The notes: generated by a model not told the origin, from the sequence alone. Shown: positions 47,589 through 55,787, counted from the first letter of the stretch. The stretch: 64,000 nt of DNA from Candidatus Sulfurimonas marisnigri (GCF_015265475.1 NZ_CP054493.1:1054001-1118000), one strand, 5' to 3'. Made by a program: numbers and translations.

Positions 47589-47873
47589 ATGGCAAGAGTA
47601 GTTTATAGTGAAGAGTTCAGAATAGAAGCGGTGAAGCAAGTTACAAAAAATGGGTATAGCATTACAGATACTGCTGATAGACTAGGAGTTCATCCTGACT
47701 CACTAAGAAACTGGATAAAAAGATTAGAATCTCCCCAAGCAATACAAAAGCATCAAATATTAGATGAATCTCAAATAGAGATAAAGAAACTCCAAAAAGA
47801 GCTCAAAAGAGTTACAGAAGAGAGGGACATACTAAAAAAGGCCGCGGTGTACTTTGCAAGCCACACAAACTAA
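47589..47873 (+). CDS. IS3-family transposase OrfA
   Basis: A 94-residue protein with an N-terminal helix-turn-helix (YSEEFRIEAVKQVTKNGYSI and DRLGVHPDSLRNWIKR) followed by a leucine-zipper-like helix (about 60-85). OrfA binds the element ends. Its last codons contain the slippery heptamer A AAA AAG at 47834-47840, in the phase needed for -1 frameshifting into orfB. Confidence 0.95.
   Translation: MARVVYSEEFRIEAVKQVTKNGYSITDTADRLGVHPDSLRNWIKRLESPQAIQKHQILDESQIEIKKLQKELKRVTEERDILKKAAVYFASHTN
47834..47840 (+). promoter_or_regulatory. Programmed -1 frameshift site of the IS3 element
   Basis: The heptamer A AAA AAG is in the zero frame of orfA (codons CTA AAA AAG). After a -1 slip, the frame from 47840 stays open through orfB (GGC CGC GGT GTA CTT TGC), giving the OrfAB transposase as known for IS3-family elements. 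Confidence 0.85.
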
Positions 47874-47932
47874 AATATGCTTTTATAAAAGTATATAGTG
47901 AAGTTTATTCAGTTCATAGACTTTGCAAAGTT

Positions 47933-48745
47933 ATGCAAGTACACCGTAGCGGATATTATCAGTGGCTAAATCAGCCGATCTCAGATAGAGAACTTGAAAA
48001 TAAAGAATTGCTAATACAGATTAAAGATGCATTCAAAGCATCAAATGGTGTTTATGGTCACAGGAATATTCATAAAGACCTCAAAGAGTTAGGTATTCAT
48101 GTAAATAAAAAGCGAGTAGCTAGACTCATGAGTGAAGCTAAACTGTATGGGGTAGGCACTTATAAACGTAAGCCATATAGTAAGGCTGGTCCAGCTCACA
48201 AAGCTTATCCAAACCATCTTCATCAGTGTTTCATTTCAGGGAAGCCAAATGACACATGGGTGAGTGATATAACTTACATTAGAACTAAAGAAGGATGGAT
48301 ATTTTTAGCCACTGTTATTGATTTATATAGTAGAAAAATTATTGGCTGGGCAACTGGCCATCGCCAAACTACACCGTTAATTGTTGAAGCATTAAAAATG
48401 GCCACAACAAGACTAAGTAAGGATGACAAGGTCATACTTCACTCAGATCAAGGGAGTCAATATGCTTCTTACGACTATAAAAAGTTTGCAACTTCACATA
48501 ATATTACTCTGAGTATGAGTCGAAGAGGAAACTGTTATGACAATGCAGTTGCCGAGAGCTTTTTTAAGACTCTAAAAAAGGAGCTTGTTAGAAAACAGAT
48601 ATTTTTAACGAGAGAAATTGCAGCTTCTAAAATATTTGAATATATAGAAATGTTCTACAACTCAAAAAGAAGACATAGTTATTTAGATTATATTTCACCG
48701 AATGAGTTTGAAAAAAGGTATAATCAAAAGTCTTTAAAAAGTTAG
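47933..48745 (+). CDS. IS3-family transposase OrfB (DDE integrase)
   Basis: From the ATG at 47933 it has 270 residues, but the open frame continues back to the slippery site at 47840 (LKYAFIKVYSEVYSVHRLCK), so the active product is the OrfAB fusion. The DDE catalytic residues are in WVSDITYIRT, LHSDQGSQYAS and NAVAESFFKTLKKE. The sequence is intact, so the element may be active. Confidence 0.95.
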   Translation: MQVHRSGYYQWLNQPISDRELENKELLIQIKDAFKASNGVYGHRNIHKDLKELGIHVNKKRVARLMSEAKLYGVGTYKRKPYSKAGPAHKAYPNHLHQCFISGKPNDTWVSDITYIRTKEGWIFLATVIDLYSRKIIGWATGHRQTTPLIVEALKMATTRLSKDDKVILHSDQGSQYASYDYKKFATSHNITLSMSRRGNCYDNAVAESFFKTLKKELVRKQIFLTREIAASKIFEYIEMFYNSKRRHSYLDYISPNEFEKRYNQKSLKS

Positions 48746-48870
48746 GTTTTTACTAGTTTAGTAATTGTCTAGTTTATAGGGGACATTCCATTATTCTAAT
48801 AATAGTTAGTGTTGTTTTTCTGTACAATACTAAAAAATATATTTTCAAAATCGCTTTCAGTTTTAAACAT

Positions 48871-48957
48871 TTTAGTGTCCGGTTTTGTGTCCGGTAAATT
48901 AAAAAAGTACTGATAGTAACGGGTATAGAGGGGTTTAGAGTGAAAGTACGGGTTTAT
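48871..48957 (+). repeat. att-like site C: arm repeats and functional ybgC start
   Basis: TTTAGTGTCCGGTTTTGTGT is a pair of GTGTCCGG direct repeats that resemble integrase arm sites. The segment then aligns base for base with the left part of site B up to the start codon of ybgC. I interpret this as the right junction of the integrated segments, which supplied a new 5' end and ribosome binding site to ybgC. Confidence 0.6.
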
Positions 48958-49320
48958 TACGAAGACACAGATACAGGCGGGGTAGTTTACCATTCAAATT
49001 ATTTAAATTTTTGTGAGCGCGCTAGGAGTGATGCATTTTTTAATATAGGTTCTACACCGGTTCTTGAAAATGGTCATTTTGTAGCTAGAAGAGTTGAAGC
49101 TGAGTATCTTTTAAGTGCTAAATTAGGTGATGAGTTAAAAGTAACAACACAGCTTTCAGTTATGAAAGCAGCTTCATTTAAACTTTTGCAAACAATTTAT
49201 AAGGATGAAAAAAAGATATTTGAATTGTCGATTACTTTAGCATATATAACGTTTGAAGGGAAACCTCAAAAAATCACTACAGATGTGAAAGAGCTTCTAT
49301 TGTCACTCTTCAGTAGTTGA
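48940..49320 (+). CDS. ybgC: Acyl-CoA thioesterase YbgC
   Basis: A hot-dog fold thioesterase of 126 residues with the 4-hydroxybenzoyl-CoA-type signature YYEDTDTGGVVYHSNYLNF; the Asp in DTDTGG is the catalytic residue. It begins at GTG with AGAGGGG at a proper distance. In Proteobacteria ybgC often accompanies tol-pal genes; here it does not. Its first codons occur as relics at 43606 and 46653. The 3' end overlaps the next gene on the other strand by 18 bp. Confidence 0.93.
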   Translation: MKVRVYYEDTDTGGVVYHSNYLNFCERARSDAFFNIGSTPVLENGHFVARRVEAEYLLSAKLGDELKVTTQLSVMKAASFKLLQTIYKDEKKIFELSITLAYITFEGKPQKITTDVKELLLSLFSS

Positions 49321-50526
49321 TTCATAGTGTATAAATCTATATATAGATGGCTGTAGTAGTTTGATAGGGTAAATCATCTGATTATCAACTACTTCAATCT
49401 CATATTCTCTCTCTTCACCATTTAACTGGTTAAAAAAGTAGTCAACTCCAACTGTAGTTGTGTAGTTTATCCAATCATATACTATGTCATTTCCTAAAAG
49501 TAAGTTTGTTTCTATAAGTACATCTTTATTTTGAGTTATAGAGTTTGCTATTATCATATTTTTTCTATCTTGATATTGAGTCATAGAGAGCAGTAGCGGA
49601 TTATAATTTGTTTGAGTTGACAATACATTTGTGCTGTTTGTATCATAGAGTGTCAGTTGAGACATAATCATTCCGCTTTTAATAATAGGAGTATTTACAA
49701 AAACTGATCCTTGGTTTATTTCTATATTTTCTTTTAACTGTTTTTCTAAGTTCGTTATTTGCTTAGGAATTGAAAATTTTACAACAGTTAGATTTTCATC
49801 AGAATTTATATTCTCACTCCTAAACTGTTCTTCTTGATAGTCAGATAGCCTTTTACCAATAATTGATTTATCATGGAAAATTACCAATGGAGATATCGCT
49901 TCTTTAATAAGTAAATTGCTTTGTGCACGATAATCAATGCCACCATAGTAAAGGTATTTTGATGTTGTAGTTGTGTCTTTTTTGTTTATTGTTGGAAAGT
50001 ATATATTTAATTCAGGATTGATTTTTGAAATAATATTTTCACCTATTTGAGTTAGTGGAGCAATAACATAGTCAAACTCATCTTCTTTAATTTTTATTAG
50101 TGCATCAGAAATATCTTTATGAGTTTCATTCTCTATTTTGTAGCTTTTTAACTCAAAAGGGCGATTTTTGGCCATAAGATAAGCAAATGAAGCATTTGTG
50201 GTTGATGAAGCGTATCTTCCTATTTTTTTATATGGTAATAAGAGAGCAATGCGAAGTTTACGGCTTAGTATTTTTGCTTTTAGATTAAATAGTGATATAT
50301 ATTTTCTTCTTATATCCTCTTGTTTATTGTTCTCTAATGGCAAATTTGCATGAGCTAAAAATGAAAAAATAAAACCATTATCAAGATACTTTTGTAAACA
50401 CTCTTCGTTGCATGAATAAGGATCTAAATTTTGAACATCTATTTTTGGAAGTTGAATATTAGATATAAGAAAGCTTTGTGCATATAATAAAAATGGAAAT
50501 AGTAAAATAAGGCATAGCTTTTTCAT
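49303..50526 (-). CDS. Periplasmic protein with a substrate-binding-like fold
   Basis: About 407 residues from the ATG at 50526, which has AAAGAG at a better distance than the TTG six bases upstream. MKKLCLILLFPFLLYAQ is a signal peptide. The segment KLRIALLLPYKKIGRYASSTTNASFAYLMAKN, and later DFDYVIAPLT-like and ISPLVIFHDKSIIGKRL, resemble the two-lobed periplasmic-binding fold of LpoA-like proteins. No lipobox is seen. The function, perhaps cell-envelope related, is uncertain. Confidence 0.65.
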   Translation of the reverse strand: MKKLCLILLFPFLLYAQSFLISNIQLPKIDVQNLDPYSCNEECLQKYLDNGFIFSFLAHANLPLENNKQEDIRRKYISLFNLKAKILSRKLRIALLLPYKKIGRYASSTTNASFAYLMAKNRPFELKSYKIENETHKDISDALIKIKEDEFDYVIAPLTQIGENIISKINPELNIYFPTINKKDTTTTSKYLYYGGIDYRAQSNLLIKEAISPLVIFHDKSIIGKRLSDYQEEQFRSENINSDENLTVVKFSIPKQITNLEKQLKENIEINQGSVFVNTPIIKSGMIMSQLTLYDTNSTNVLSTQTNYNPLLLSMTQYQDRKNMIIANSITQNKDVLIETNLLLGNDIVYDWINYTTTVGVDYFFNQLNGEEREYEIEVVDNQMIYPIKLLQPSIYRFIHYESTTEE

Positions 50527-50809
50527 ATACAACTCTTTATAGTTTTTTGTAAATATACGATAAATGCCTATAATTAGTGCTTTTGAAGTATATTTAATCC
50601 CTACTTTTTTATAATTATTTAGTTTAGAGTAGGGATTTATTTAGTATGCTTATTATATCGGATTGAATTTAAATAAAAGTATAAACGAATGAGAGTATTA
50701 AAATATTATTTAAGTAAATGAAAATATCGCTTAAATGATACGATTATAAGTTATAATAGACTCAGAAAATGATACTATTAGATTAGATATTCGATTCAAA
50801 AGGCAAAGT

Positions 50810-51949
50810 ATGGATAGTGAAATTATAAAGTGGATATGGCAACATAGAGATTATCCTCATTTCAAGTATGATAAAACAAAACTTTCAATACTTATCAGCG
50901 AAATCGATTATCAAAGGGGTATCCTCGATGGTATGTCTAAACTTTTTAATCAAGAAGACATTAGAAATATAGAAATAGATACCTTAACAGATGAAGCAAT
51001 AAATACATCCTTAATAGAGGGTGAAGTATTCAAAAGGGAAAGTGTACGCTCCTCATTTAGGAAAAAACTGGATAAAGACTTTGATGGAAGAAGTGATAAA
51101 TACTCAACAGCTGCAACAGATTCTCTTGTAGAGATACTTTTAGACTGTAGTTTAAATAAAGACCCTCTAACGCTTGATAGGCTTCACGGTTGGCATAACT
51201 GCCTCTTTGAAAATAGATATAGTAGGTTAGATCGAATTAATATTGCCAAATTTAGAACTCATGATGATATGGAAGTAGTCTCTGGTGCAATAGGACATGA
51301 AAAAGTACATTACAAAGCTGTACCATTATCAAGCATGGATGAAGATATTGAAAACTTTTTAGAATACTGTAACAGTAGTGATGAAAACATTTATATTAAG
51401 TCTGCAATAGCTCATCTTTGGTTTGTATCTATCCACCCTTATGATGATGGAAATGGAAGGATATCAAGAGCAATTACTGATTCCATTTTATCTAAACAGA
51501 CACTTCATACAGAGTTTAAACTCTATTCTGTTTCAACAGCTATTAATAGTGATAGAAAAGCTTATTATGATGTATTAGATAAGACAACAAACCTCTTTAA
51601 AAATAGAAATTTTGACATAACTTTATGGTTAGACTGGCATTTGAATACTTTAAAAAGTGCAATGATAGACGCATTGAAAAATATTGAATATCTTGTAGAA
51701 AAAACAAAGTTTTGGGATATTCATAGGAAGCAATCTCTAAATGAAAGGCAGATAAAGGTTTTAAATAAAATACTTGATAAGGGTGCAGAAAACTTTGAAG
51801 GTGGTATCAATACAAAAAAATATATATCACTTACTAAAGTCAGTAAGGCTACAGCGGTAAGGGATATTAATGAGCTTTTAGAGTTTGGGTGCATCAAGCA
51901 AGTTCAAGGAACACAAGGGAGAAATGTAAGGTATAGAGTCCTGGTTTAG
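50810..51949 (+). CDS. Fic-family AMP transferase, class II, with C-terminal wHTH
   Basis: A 379-residue protein. An N-terminal DUF4172-like helical region is followed by the inhibitory motif TSLIEG (T/SxxxEG, about residues 64-69), the mark of class II Fic proteins. The catalytic loop is HPYDDGNGRISR with H209. The last 60 residues form a winged helix (LTKVSKATAVRDINELLEFG), so it may bind DNA. Fic enzymes transfer AMP to target proteins. It is a single gene with AAAGG ahead of the ATG, at the edge of the accessory region. Confidence 0.9.
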   Translation: MDSEIIKWIWQHRDYPHFKYDKTKLSILISEIDYQRGILDGMSKLFNQEDIRNIEIDTLTDEAINTSLIEGEVFKRESVRSSFRKKLDKDFDGRSDKYSTAATDSLVEILLDCSLNKDPLTLDRLHGWHNCLFENRYSRLDRINIAKFRTHDDMEVVSGAIGHEKVHYKAVPLSSMDEDIENFLEYCNSSDENIYIKSAIAHLWFVSIHPYDDGNGRISRAITDSILSKQTLHTEFKLYSVSTAINSDRKAYYDVLDKTTNLFKNRNFDITLWLDWHLNTLKSAMIDALKNIEYLVEKTKFWDIHRKQSLNERQIKVLNKILDKGAENFEGGINTKKYISLTKVSKATAVRDINELLEFGCIKQVQGTQGRNVRYRVLV

Positions 51950-52194
51950 GAATAAAAGATATCAGTAAACTATGAGTGAAAAAGAGAGGATGGCTTATAA
52001 AAAAATTTAAAAAGAAACATATTTTTTTGGATGAACATGATGTACTGTTTAGACCATAGAAAGAGTATACTCAACTACTTCAAAAAACAAGCAACGAGAG
52101 GAGTTGAGACATTATAAGCCAAAGAATGATGATGTTGCTAACAATAAGTTAGAAGTTCTTTAAAGAATGGAGTGTAAAAGACCAGTTGATATAG

Positions 52195-52527
52195 TTATTT
52201 AGTTTTTTTACGACTAATATAAAATAAATTGTCCATATTTGGACTTTTATTCAGATCGTATGCTTTAGCTAACCTTCTTGGCTTCTTATATTTTGCATTA
52301 TAGATATTAGGTAGTTGCATTGTCTTACTTCTTACCCCTAGGTGTGAATAATAATATCTTCCAATTTTAGTATTACTATCTTTAAACTGTAGTGTACAAG
52401 CCTTATATATTGCTATAGCGAGTTGAGAAGTTAATATATTGTGAGACAGTAAAATATGAATTTCTTCATCAATTTCTTTTTCCCACATCTGTATGTTTAA
52501 ATTTTGTTTGCTTCCCAAAAGATTCAT
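52195..52527 (-). CDS. Unrecognised protein, probably truncated or decayed at its 5' end
   Basis: From the first ATG (52527) it encodes 110 basic residues with no recognised motif (IYKACTLQFKDSNTKIGRYY and KYKKPRRLAKAY). The same frame stays open upstream to about 52810 (reading for example YYRLNQNDLKEIINLNYINF and RNPLEYIQQQYTTINSIITF, protein-like in composition) but has no ATG, GTG or TTG. This suggests that the true start was lost or lies in a replaced segment. The upstream part overlaps the small HTH frame on the other strand, so at least one of the two is a remnant. Confidence 0.4.
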   Translation of the reverse strand: MNLLGSKQNLNIQMWEKEIDEEIHILLSHNILTSQLAIAIYKACTLQFKDSNTKIGRYYYSHLGVRSKTMQLPNIYNAKYKKPRRLAKAYDLNKSPNMDNLFYISRKKTK

Positions 52528-52788
52528 TCCATAAAAAGTTATTATAGAATTTATTGTAGTATATTGCTGCTGGATATATTCAAGTGGATTTCTTTGCTCT
52601 ATATAGTATTTATCCCTACTAAATTTATCAATATTAAAACTGATTGAATATTCAAAATTAATATAATTTAGATTAATAATCTCTTTTAAATCATTTTGAT
52701 TAAGCCTATAGTATAGTACTGTTTTATGGCAACCTCTAATTTTATTGGTAGAAAAAGAATGATTACTGAATATTTGAAGGCTCTTACC

Positions 52789-52935
52789 ATGGATAATAAA
52801 ACAGATAAACTAGCGATAAGATTTTTATACATAATCACGCAGCTAAATTTAGGTAAAAAACTTACTCCAAAAGAGTTAGCCTTAAAGTTTGATGTAACAG
52901 AGAGAATCATCCAAAAAGACATAATTACAAATTAA
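52789..52935 (+). pseudogene. Truncated WYL-type regulator, HTH part only
   Basis: From ATG 52789 (AAGG ahead) it reads MDNKTDKLAIRFLYIITQLN, then LTPKELALKFDVTERIIQKD, a helix-turn-helix like the N-terminus of WYL/DeoR-type regulators such as the one at 54828-55757, and stops after 48 residues. The rest of the domain structure is missing. A longer frame from 52726 is open but lacks a ribosome binding site. Could be a free HTH protein; a fragment is more likely. Confidence 0.55.
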
Positions 52936-52950
52936 TGCCACTTGTGGCAT
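52935..52950. promoter_or_regulatory. Palindromic operator ahead of the HTH-Fic/Doc pair
   Basis: ATGCCACTTGTGGCAT is a perfect inverted repeat (7-bp arms, 2-bp spacer). It overlaps the likely -10 element CATAAT (52948-52953) and lies 22 bp before the start of the HTH gene, as expected for autorepression of an antitoxin-toxin operon. Confidence 0.75.
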
Positions 52951-52971
52951 AATACCTCAAAAGGAGATGTT

Positions 52972-53352
52972 ATGAAACGCATAGACTTAATTAATCAAAT
53001 CATTAACAGAAAAGAGCAACTTGGTATTACTGTAGAAAACCTTGCTAAGCTTAGTGGTGTTGGTGTAAGAACTATAAACAGGCTTTTAAAGAATGAAGAT
53101 GTTAAGTTAAGTACGATTGAGCATGTAACAAACTTCCTAGGTTTAGATTTTGCTGGTAATGAGCAAATACCTGTTAATGAACTAAAGAAACAAAGAGCAC
53201 ACGAGAAAGCTCTCTTTTTAGCTTCTATAGTTCAAGGCACATCAGCGCTTGAGATGCAAGGCTTAGAGGATGATAGTTTGAATCGTATTATTGCCACATA
53301 CGAAAAAGAGTTTTTAGATGGAGAGTATAAAAATACTCTTTGGGTAGCTTAA
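52972..53352 (+). CDS. XRE-family HTH protein, putative antitoxin of the Fic/Doc gene
   Basis: A 126-residue protein starting at ATG 52972 with AAGGAG at the ideal distance (an in-frame ATG at 52942 lies inside the operator region and has no ribosome binding site). The Cro/CI-like helix-turn-helix is in LGITVENLAKLSGVGVRTINRLLKNEDVKLST (about residues 17-48, shown in parts). The C-terminal half is helical (LASIVQGTSALEMQGLEDDS). It is followed one base later by the Fic/Doc gene. The pair resembles the 'mobile mystery protein' A/B arrangement. Confidence 0.8.
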   Translation: MKRIDLINQIINRKEQLGITVENLAKLSGVGVRTINRLLKNEDVKLSTIEHVTNFLGLDFAGNEQIPVNELKKQRAHEKALFLASIVQGTSALEMQGLEDDSLNRIIATYEKEFLDGEYKNTLWVA

Positions 53353-53353
53353 G

Positions 53354-53956
53354 ATGATACACTCTACAAAGCCAATAGATGATGCTACACCGCTTGATGA
53401 TATATCAGGACTAAAACTGCCAAGTTATAAAGTTTACACCCTCAAAGAGATATATATTGCAGAAGCTAACAACATTGCAATCGCAACACTAAAGTACTTA
53501 TCTGCCCCACCATCTAAAAAGGTAGCCCCGTTTTCTTATGAATGGCTATCTTCACTTCACGAAGAGATGTTTGGCAATGTATGGGATTGGGCAGGTAAAT
53601 TTAGACAAGTAGAACTCTCTATCGGCATAAAAGCTTATCAAGTTCCAACTGCACTCAAAGAGCTATCAGATGATATCGCTTACTGGGACAAGAATAAAAC
53701 CTTTGATATCTACGAAATAGCTACTCGTATACACCATAGAGCTGTTCAAATACATCCATATAAAAATGGTAATGGTCGTTGGTCTAGAATGTTGGCGAAC
53801 ATATATCTTAGGCAGAATGGTTCTCTCCCTGTAAAGTGGCAAGAGGACTTACTCTCAAAAGAGAATCCTAATAGAGACGAGTATATACAAGCGCTTAAAG
53901 AAGCTGATAGTGGGAACTACACCAGTTTAATTGCTATGCATCGTAGTACTTATTGA
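53354..53956 (+). CDS. Fic/Doc family protein, mobile mystery protein B-like
   Basis: A 200-residue Fic/Doc protein with an intact catalytic loop HPYKNGNGRWSRML (H134). The segment LHEEMFGNVWDWAGKFR and later RIHHRAVQIHPY match the family called mobile mystery protein B, which is often on mobile DNA next to an HTH partner. It could AMPylate or phosphorylate a host target. It has no visible inhibitory T/SxxxEG motif in its own N-terminus, so restraint may come from the HTH neighbour. Confidence 0.88.
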   Translation: MIHSTKPIDDATPLDDISGLKLPSYKVYTLKEIYIAEANNIAIATLKYLSAPPSKKVAPFSYEWLSSLHEEMFGNVWDWAGKFRQVELSIGIKAYQVPTALKELSDDIAYWDKNKTFDIYEIATRIHHRAVQIHPYKNGNGRWSRMLANIYLRQNGSLPVKWQEDLLSKENPNRDEYIQALKEADSGNYTSLIAMHRSTY

Positions 53957-53967
53957 GGAAAGTATCA

Positions 53968-54177
53968 ATGATAAAGTTTGATAAAAAGGCTATGGAAAAG
54001 TTTAATCAGATTCCAGATGATATGAAGGCAAAGATACTTTCTAATGTTTATTGTTCCAGCTGTAAAGATACAGTGAAGATTATTGATTTTACAGCAACAA
54101 TAAGTCGAGAAGACTTGCTTTTAAAAGGTAAATGTGAGAAGTGTGGAACTGAAGTAGCTAGACTAGTTGAGATATAG
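53968..54177 (+). CDS. Small zinc-ribbon protein
   Basis: A 69-residue protein from ATG 53968 with GAGGAAAG ahead; the TTG at 53953 inside the preceding gene is a poorer choice. Two CxxC knuckles (YCSSCKD and KCEKCGTE) separated by about 30 residues form a zinc ribbon. It follows the Fic/Doc gene closely and overlaps the HIRAN gene tail by 15 bp. Partner and role are unknown. Confidence 0.7.
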   Translation: MIKFDKKAMEKFNQIPDDMKAKILSNVYCSSCKDTVKIIDFTATISREDLLLKGKCEKCGTEVARLVEI

Positions 54178-54765
54178 CATTATCTTTATAGAAAATCTCT
54201 CTTTATCCCACTCTAACTTTTTAATAAATCCAAAAAGCTCATTACCATTACCAAGGATATACGATGGTGTATAGTTCATCTTTTTTGGAAGATAGCCTAA
54301 TTTAATATTGTCAGTTGTAAGTACTTTAACAGCTCTGTTATCATATGGATTATTCTTTTCGCTAACTACCACTACTTTATCGTTGATTTGCAGACTTTGT
54401 ATAAGTTCACTCATGTTGTCGATGAACTGAGTTCCTGCAAGATAAAATTCACCAAGACATACACCAAAAGAACTGTCAGGCAGTTTTATCTCTTTTAGAT
54501 AGTGCAAAAACAGTTTAGCTGTGATTTTTGAAAGCTTTTTTTGTTCTATAAGTAAACTTTTGGTTGGTAGCCTGTAAAGCTCCATAAAACTATGGATATC
54601 ATCGGTATTGATATCGCCGTCTTTTATCTTTTTTAGAAAGTATTTTCGTATGGATTTATACTCTTTATGAGATTGACCTTGTTTAGTTAGTTTATACAAC
54701 AGCTTATTGTCTGTCTGTTCATACATTGATTTAAATGTGCTCTCTAGTGATAGATTTATTATCAT
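54163..54765 (-). CDS. HIRAN-domain protein
   Basis: A 200-residue protein. The C-terminal half (about 100-200) is a HIRAN domain: FYLAGTQF at the start, VVVVSEKNNPYDNRAVKVLT in the centre, and IKLGYLPKKMNY. HIRAN domains bind DNA ends or damaged DNA and occur on replication-fork remodelers and in phage-related contexts. The N-terminal half is helical and unrecognised. AGGAG is well placed before the ATG. The upstream gap to the WYL gene contains one operator-like site (54806-54825), so it is probably under the same control. Confidence 0.85.
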   Translation of the reverse strand: MIINLSLESTFKSMYEQTDNKLLYKLTKQGQSHKEYKSIRKYFLKKIKDGDINTDDIHSFMELYRLPTKSLLIEQKKLSKITAKLFLHYLKEIKLPDSSFGVCLGEFYLAGTQFIDNMSELIQSLQINDKVVVVSEKNNPYDNRAVKVLTTDNIKLGYLPKKMNYTPSYILGNGNELFGFIKKLEWDKERFSIKIMLYLN

Positions 54766-54805
54766 GATAGACTCCTTCTATATCTAACAGTATAGAAAAA
54801 GTATT

Positions 54806-54825
54806 GGACTACATTATGTCCGTTT
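54806..54825 (+). promoter_or_regulatory. Operator-like site 1 (HIRAN gene side)
   Basis: GGACTACATTATGTCCGTTT. The near-palindrome ACATTATGT is nested in GGAC-N8-GTCC. The same 20 bp (17 identical) recurs in opposite orientation at 55768-55787, on the other side of the WYL regulator gene. It lies just upstream of the HIRAN gene. Confidence 0.75.
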
Positions 54826-54827
54826 TA

Positions 54828-55757
54828 TTATTTAATCAGATGTTCTATCTGCCTTGATAAAAATTTATCAGCATTGTCTTTTGCTTTAAGTGCAAGATCT
54901 TTTGGAGAAACAACAATGAGATCTGGCATCCATTTTTTCACTTCATGAAGTATTTCTCTATCAGATGTAGCAAGTAGTGCAATGTCCATGCTTCCATCAC
55001 TATATATTTTAACTATACGCTGTGTAGTAGCTATCGGTCTTCGCTCAAAATACTTAGCAATATCAGAAGACGCATTTAGTATAACTTCAAAGTACTCGTT
55101 GTTAGGTTCAAACCAAGCGTTTATAGAACGTTCTAGTATATTATGGGCTCTTGATTCAGGTTTAAATACTTCATCCGTAACTTCTAAATGAGTGATATCT
55201 TTAAAATAAAATGTTTTTAAACTACTTGTTAAGATCTCTTCTCCGTACAGATACCAATAACCTTCAAAAGAAACTATCTTATATGGCTTTACATGACGGA
55301 CTTTATCGTTGTAGTTAAAGATTACTATTAGATTCTCTGCGATGGCCTTTTCTATCTTGTTAAATAGCTCTAAACTCTCTGAAATATCTTCTATTATGGT
55401 TTTGGAATAAATAGGGTTATTGGAATGATTTTGAAGTTTAGAAAAAAGATGTTTTGCTTTTGAACCAAAACCTGCACCGATACTTTGTGCTATATTTTCA
55501 AGCATCTCTATTACCAACATCTCTTCAGGTGTACGCTCTTTAGTAATGTTGTAGCCTTTTTGCATTCGCCATTTACGTCCATCTTTCTCTATTGGAAATC
55601 TTATAAGCCTTTCGTTAAAATCTCTCTGTATAGTTTTAGAAGATACATTGAATTCTTCTGATAAATCACTAACCGATAAACTCTCCCCCTCATATAGTCT
55701 TTGTAAAATGATCGTTAATCTAGTAAGTATTTTGTCATAATCGTGAAGTGCTGCCAT
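54828..55757 (-). CDS. WYL-domain transcriptional regulator (BrxR/CapW-like)
   Basis: A 309-residue regulator: N-terminal helix-turn-helix (SVSDLSEEFNVSSKTIQRDFN, about residues 27-47), a WYL domain (about 135-215) with VSFEGYWYLYGEEI, and a C-terminal extension. Proteins of this layout (BrxR, CapW) repress phage-defence operons and are released by a signal bound in the WYL domain. AGGAG precedes the ATG. Operator-like sites flank the gene on both sides, one toward the HIRAN gene and one toward the methyltransferase operon. That placement suggests autoregulation plus control of both arms. Confidence 0.92.
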   Translation of the reverse strand: MAALHDYDKILTRLTIILQRLYEGESLSVSDLSEEFNVSSKTIQRDFNERLIRFPIEKDGRKWRMQKGYNITKERTPEEMLVIEMLENIAQSIGAGFGSKAKHLFSKLQNHSNNPIYSKTIIEDISESLELFNKIEKAIAENLIVIFNYNDKVRHVKPYKIVSFEGYWYLYGEEILTSSLKTFYFKDITHLEVTDEVFKPESRAHNILERSINAWFEPNNEYFEVILNASSDIAKYFERRPIATTQRIVKIYSDGSMDIALLATSDREILHEVKKWMPDLIVVSPKDLALKAKDNADKFLSRQIEHLIK

Positions 55758-55767
55758 ATTTTCTCCT

Positions 55768-55787
55768 AAACGGACATTATGTTGTCT
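55768..55787 (-). promoter_or_regulatory. Operator-like site 2 (regulator and methyltransferase operon side)
   Basis: Read on the minus strand it is AGACAACATAATGTCCGTTT, 17 of 20 identical to site 1. It lies 10 bp before the WYL gene start and ahead of the rightward operon, a suitable place for repression of both. Confidence 0.75.

Larger units (their letters stand above)
47499..48790 (+). mobile_element. Complete IS3-family insertion sequence
   Basis: About 1292 bp with perfect 27-bp terminal inverted repeats, TGGAATGTCCCCTATAAACT and seven more bases at 47499-47525, mirrored at 48764-48790. It carries orfA and orfB with a frameshift site. The flanking bases do not form a target-site duplication, which agrees with loss of the right half of the interrupted IS30. 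Confidence 0.95.

Noticed and set aside
48796-48993. 65-codon minus-strand frame across the ybgC start
   Set aside because: Its PDTKPDTK repeat comes from the GTGTCCGG direct repeats of the att-like site; no support as a gene.
51950-52194. Possible short genes after the first Fic gene
   Set aside because: All frames are broken by stops within a few dozen codons and none has a ribosome binding site; treated as non-coding debris.
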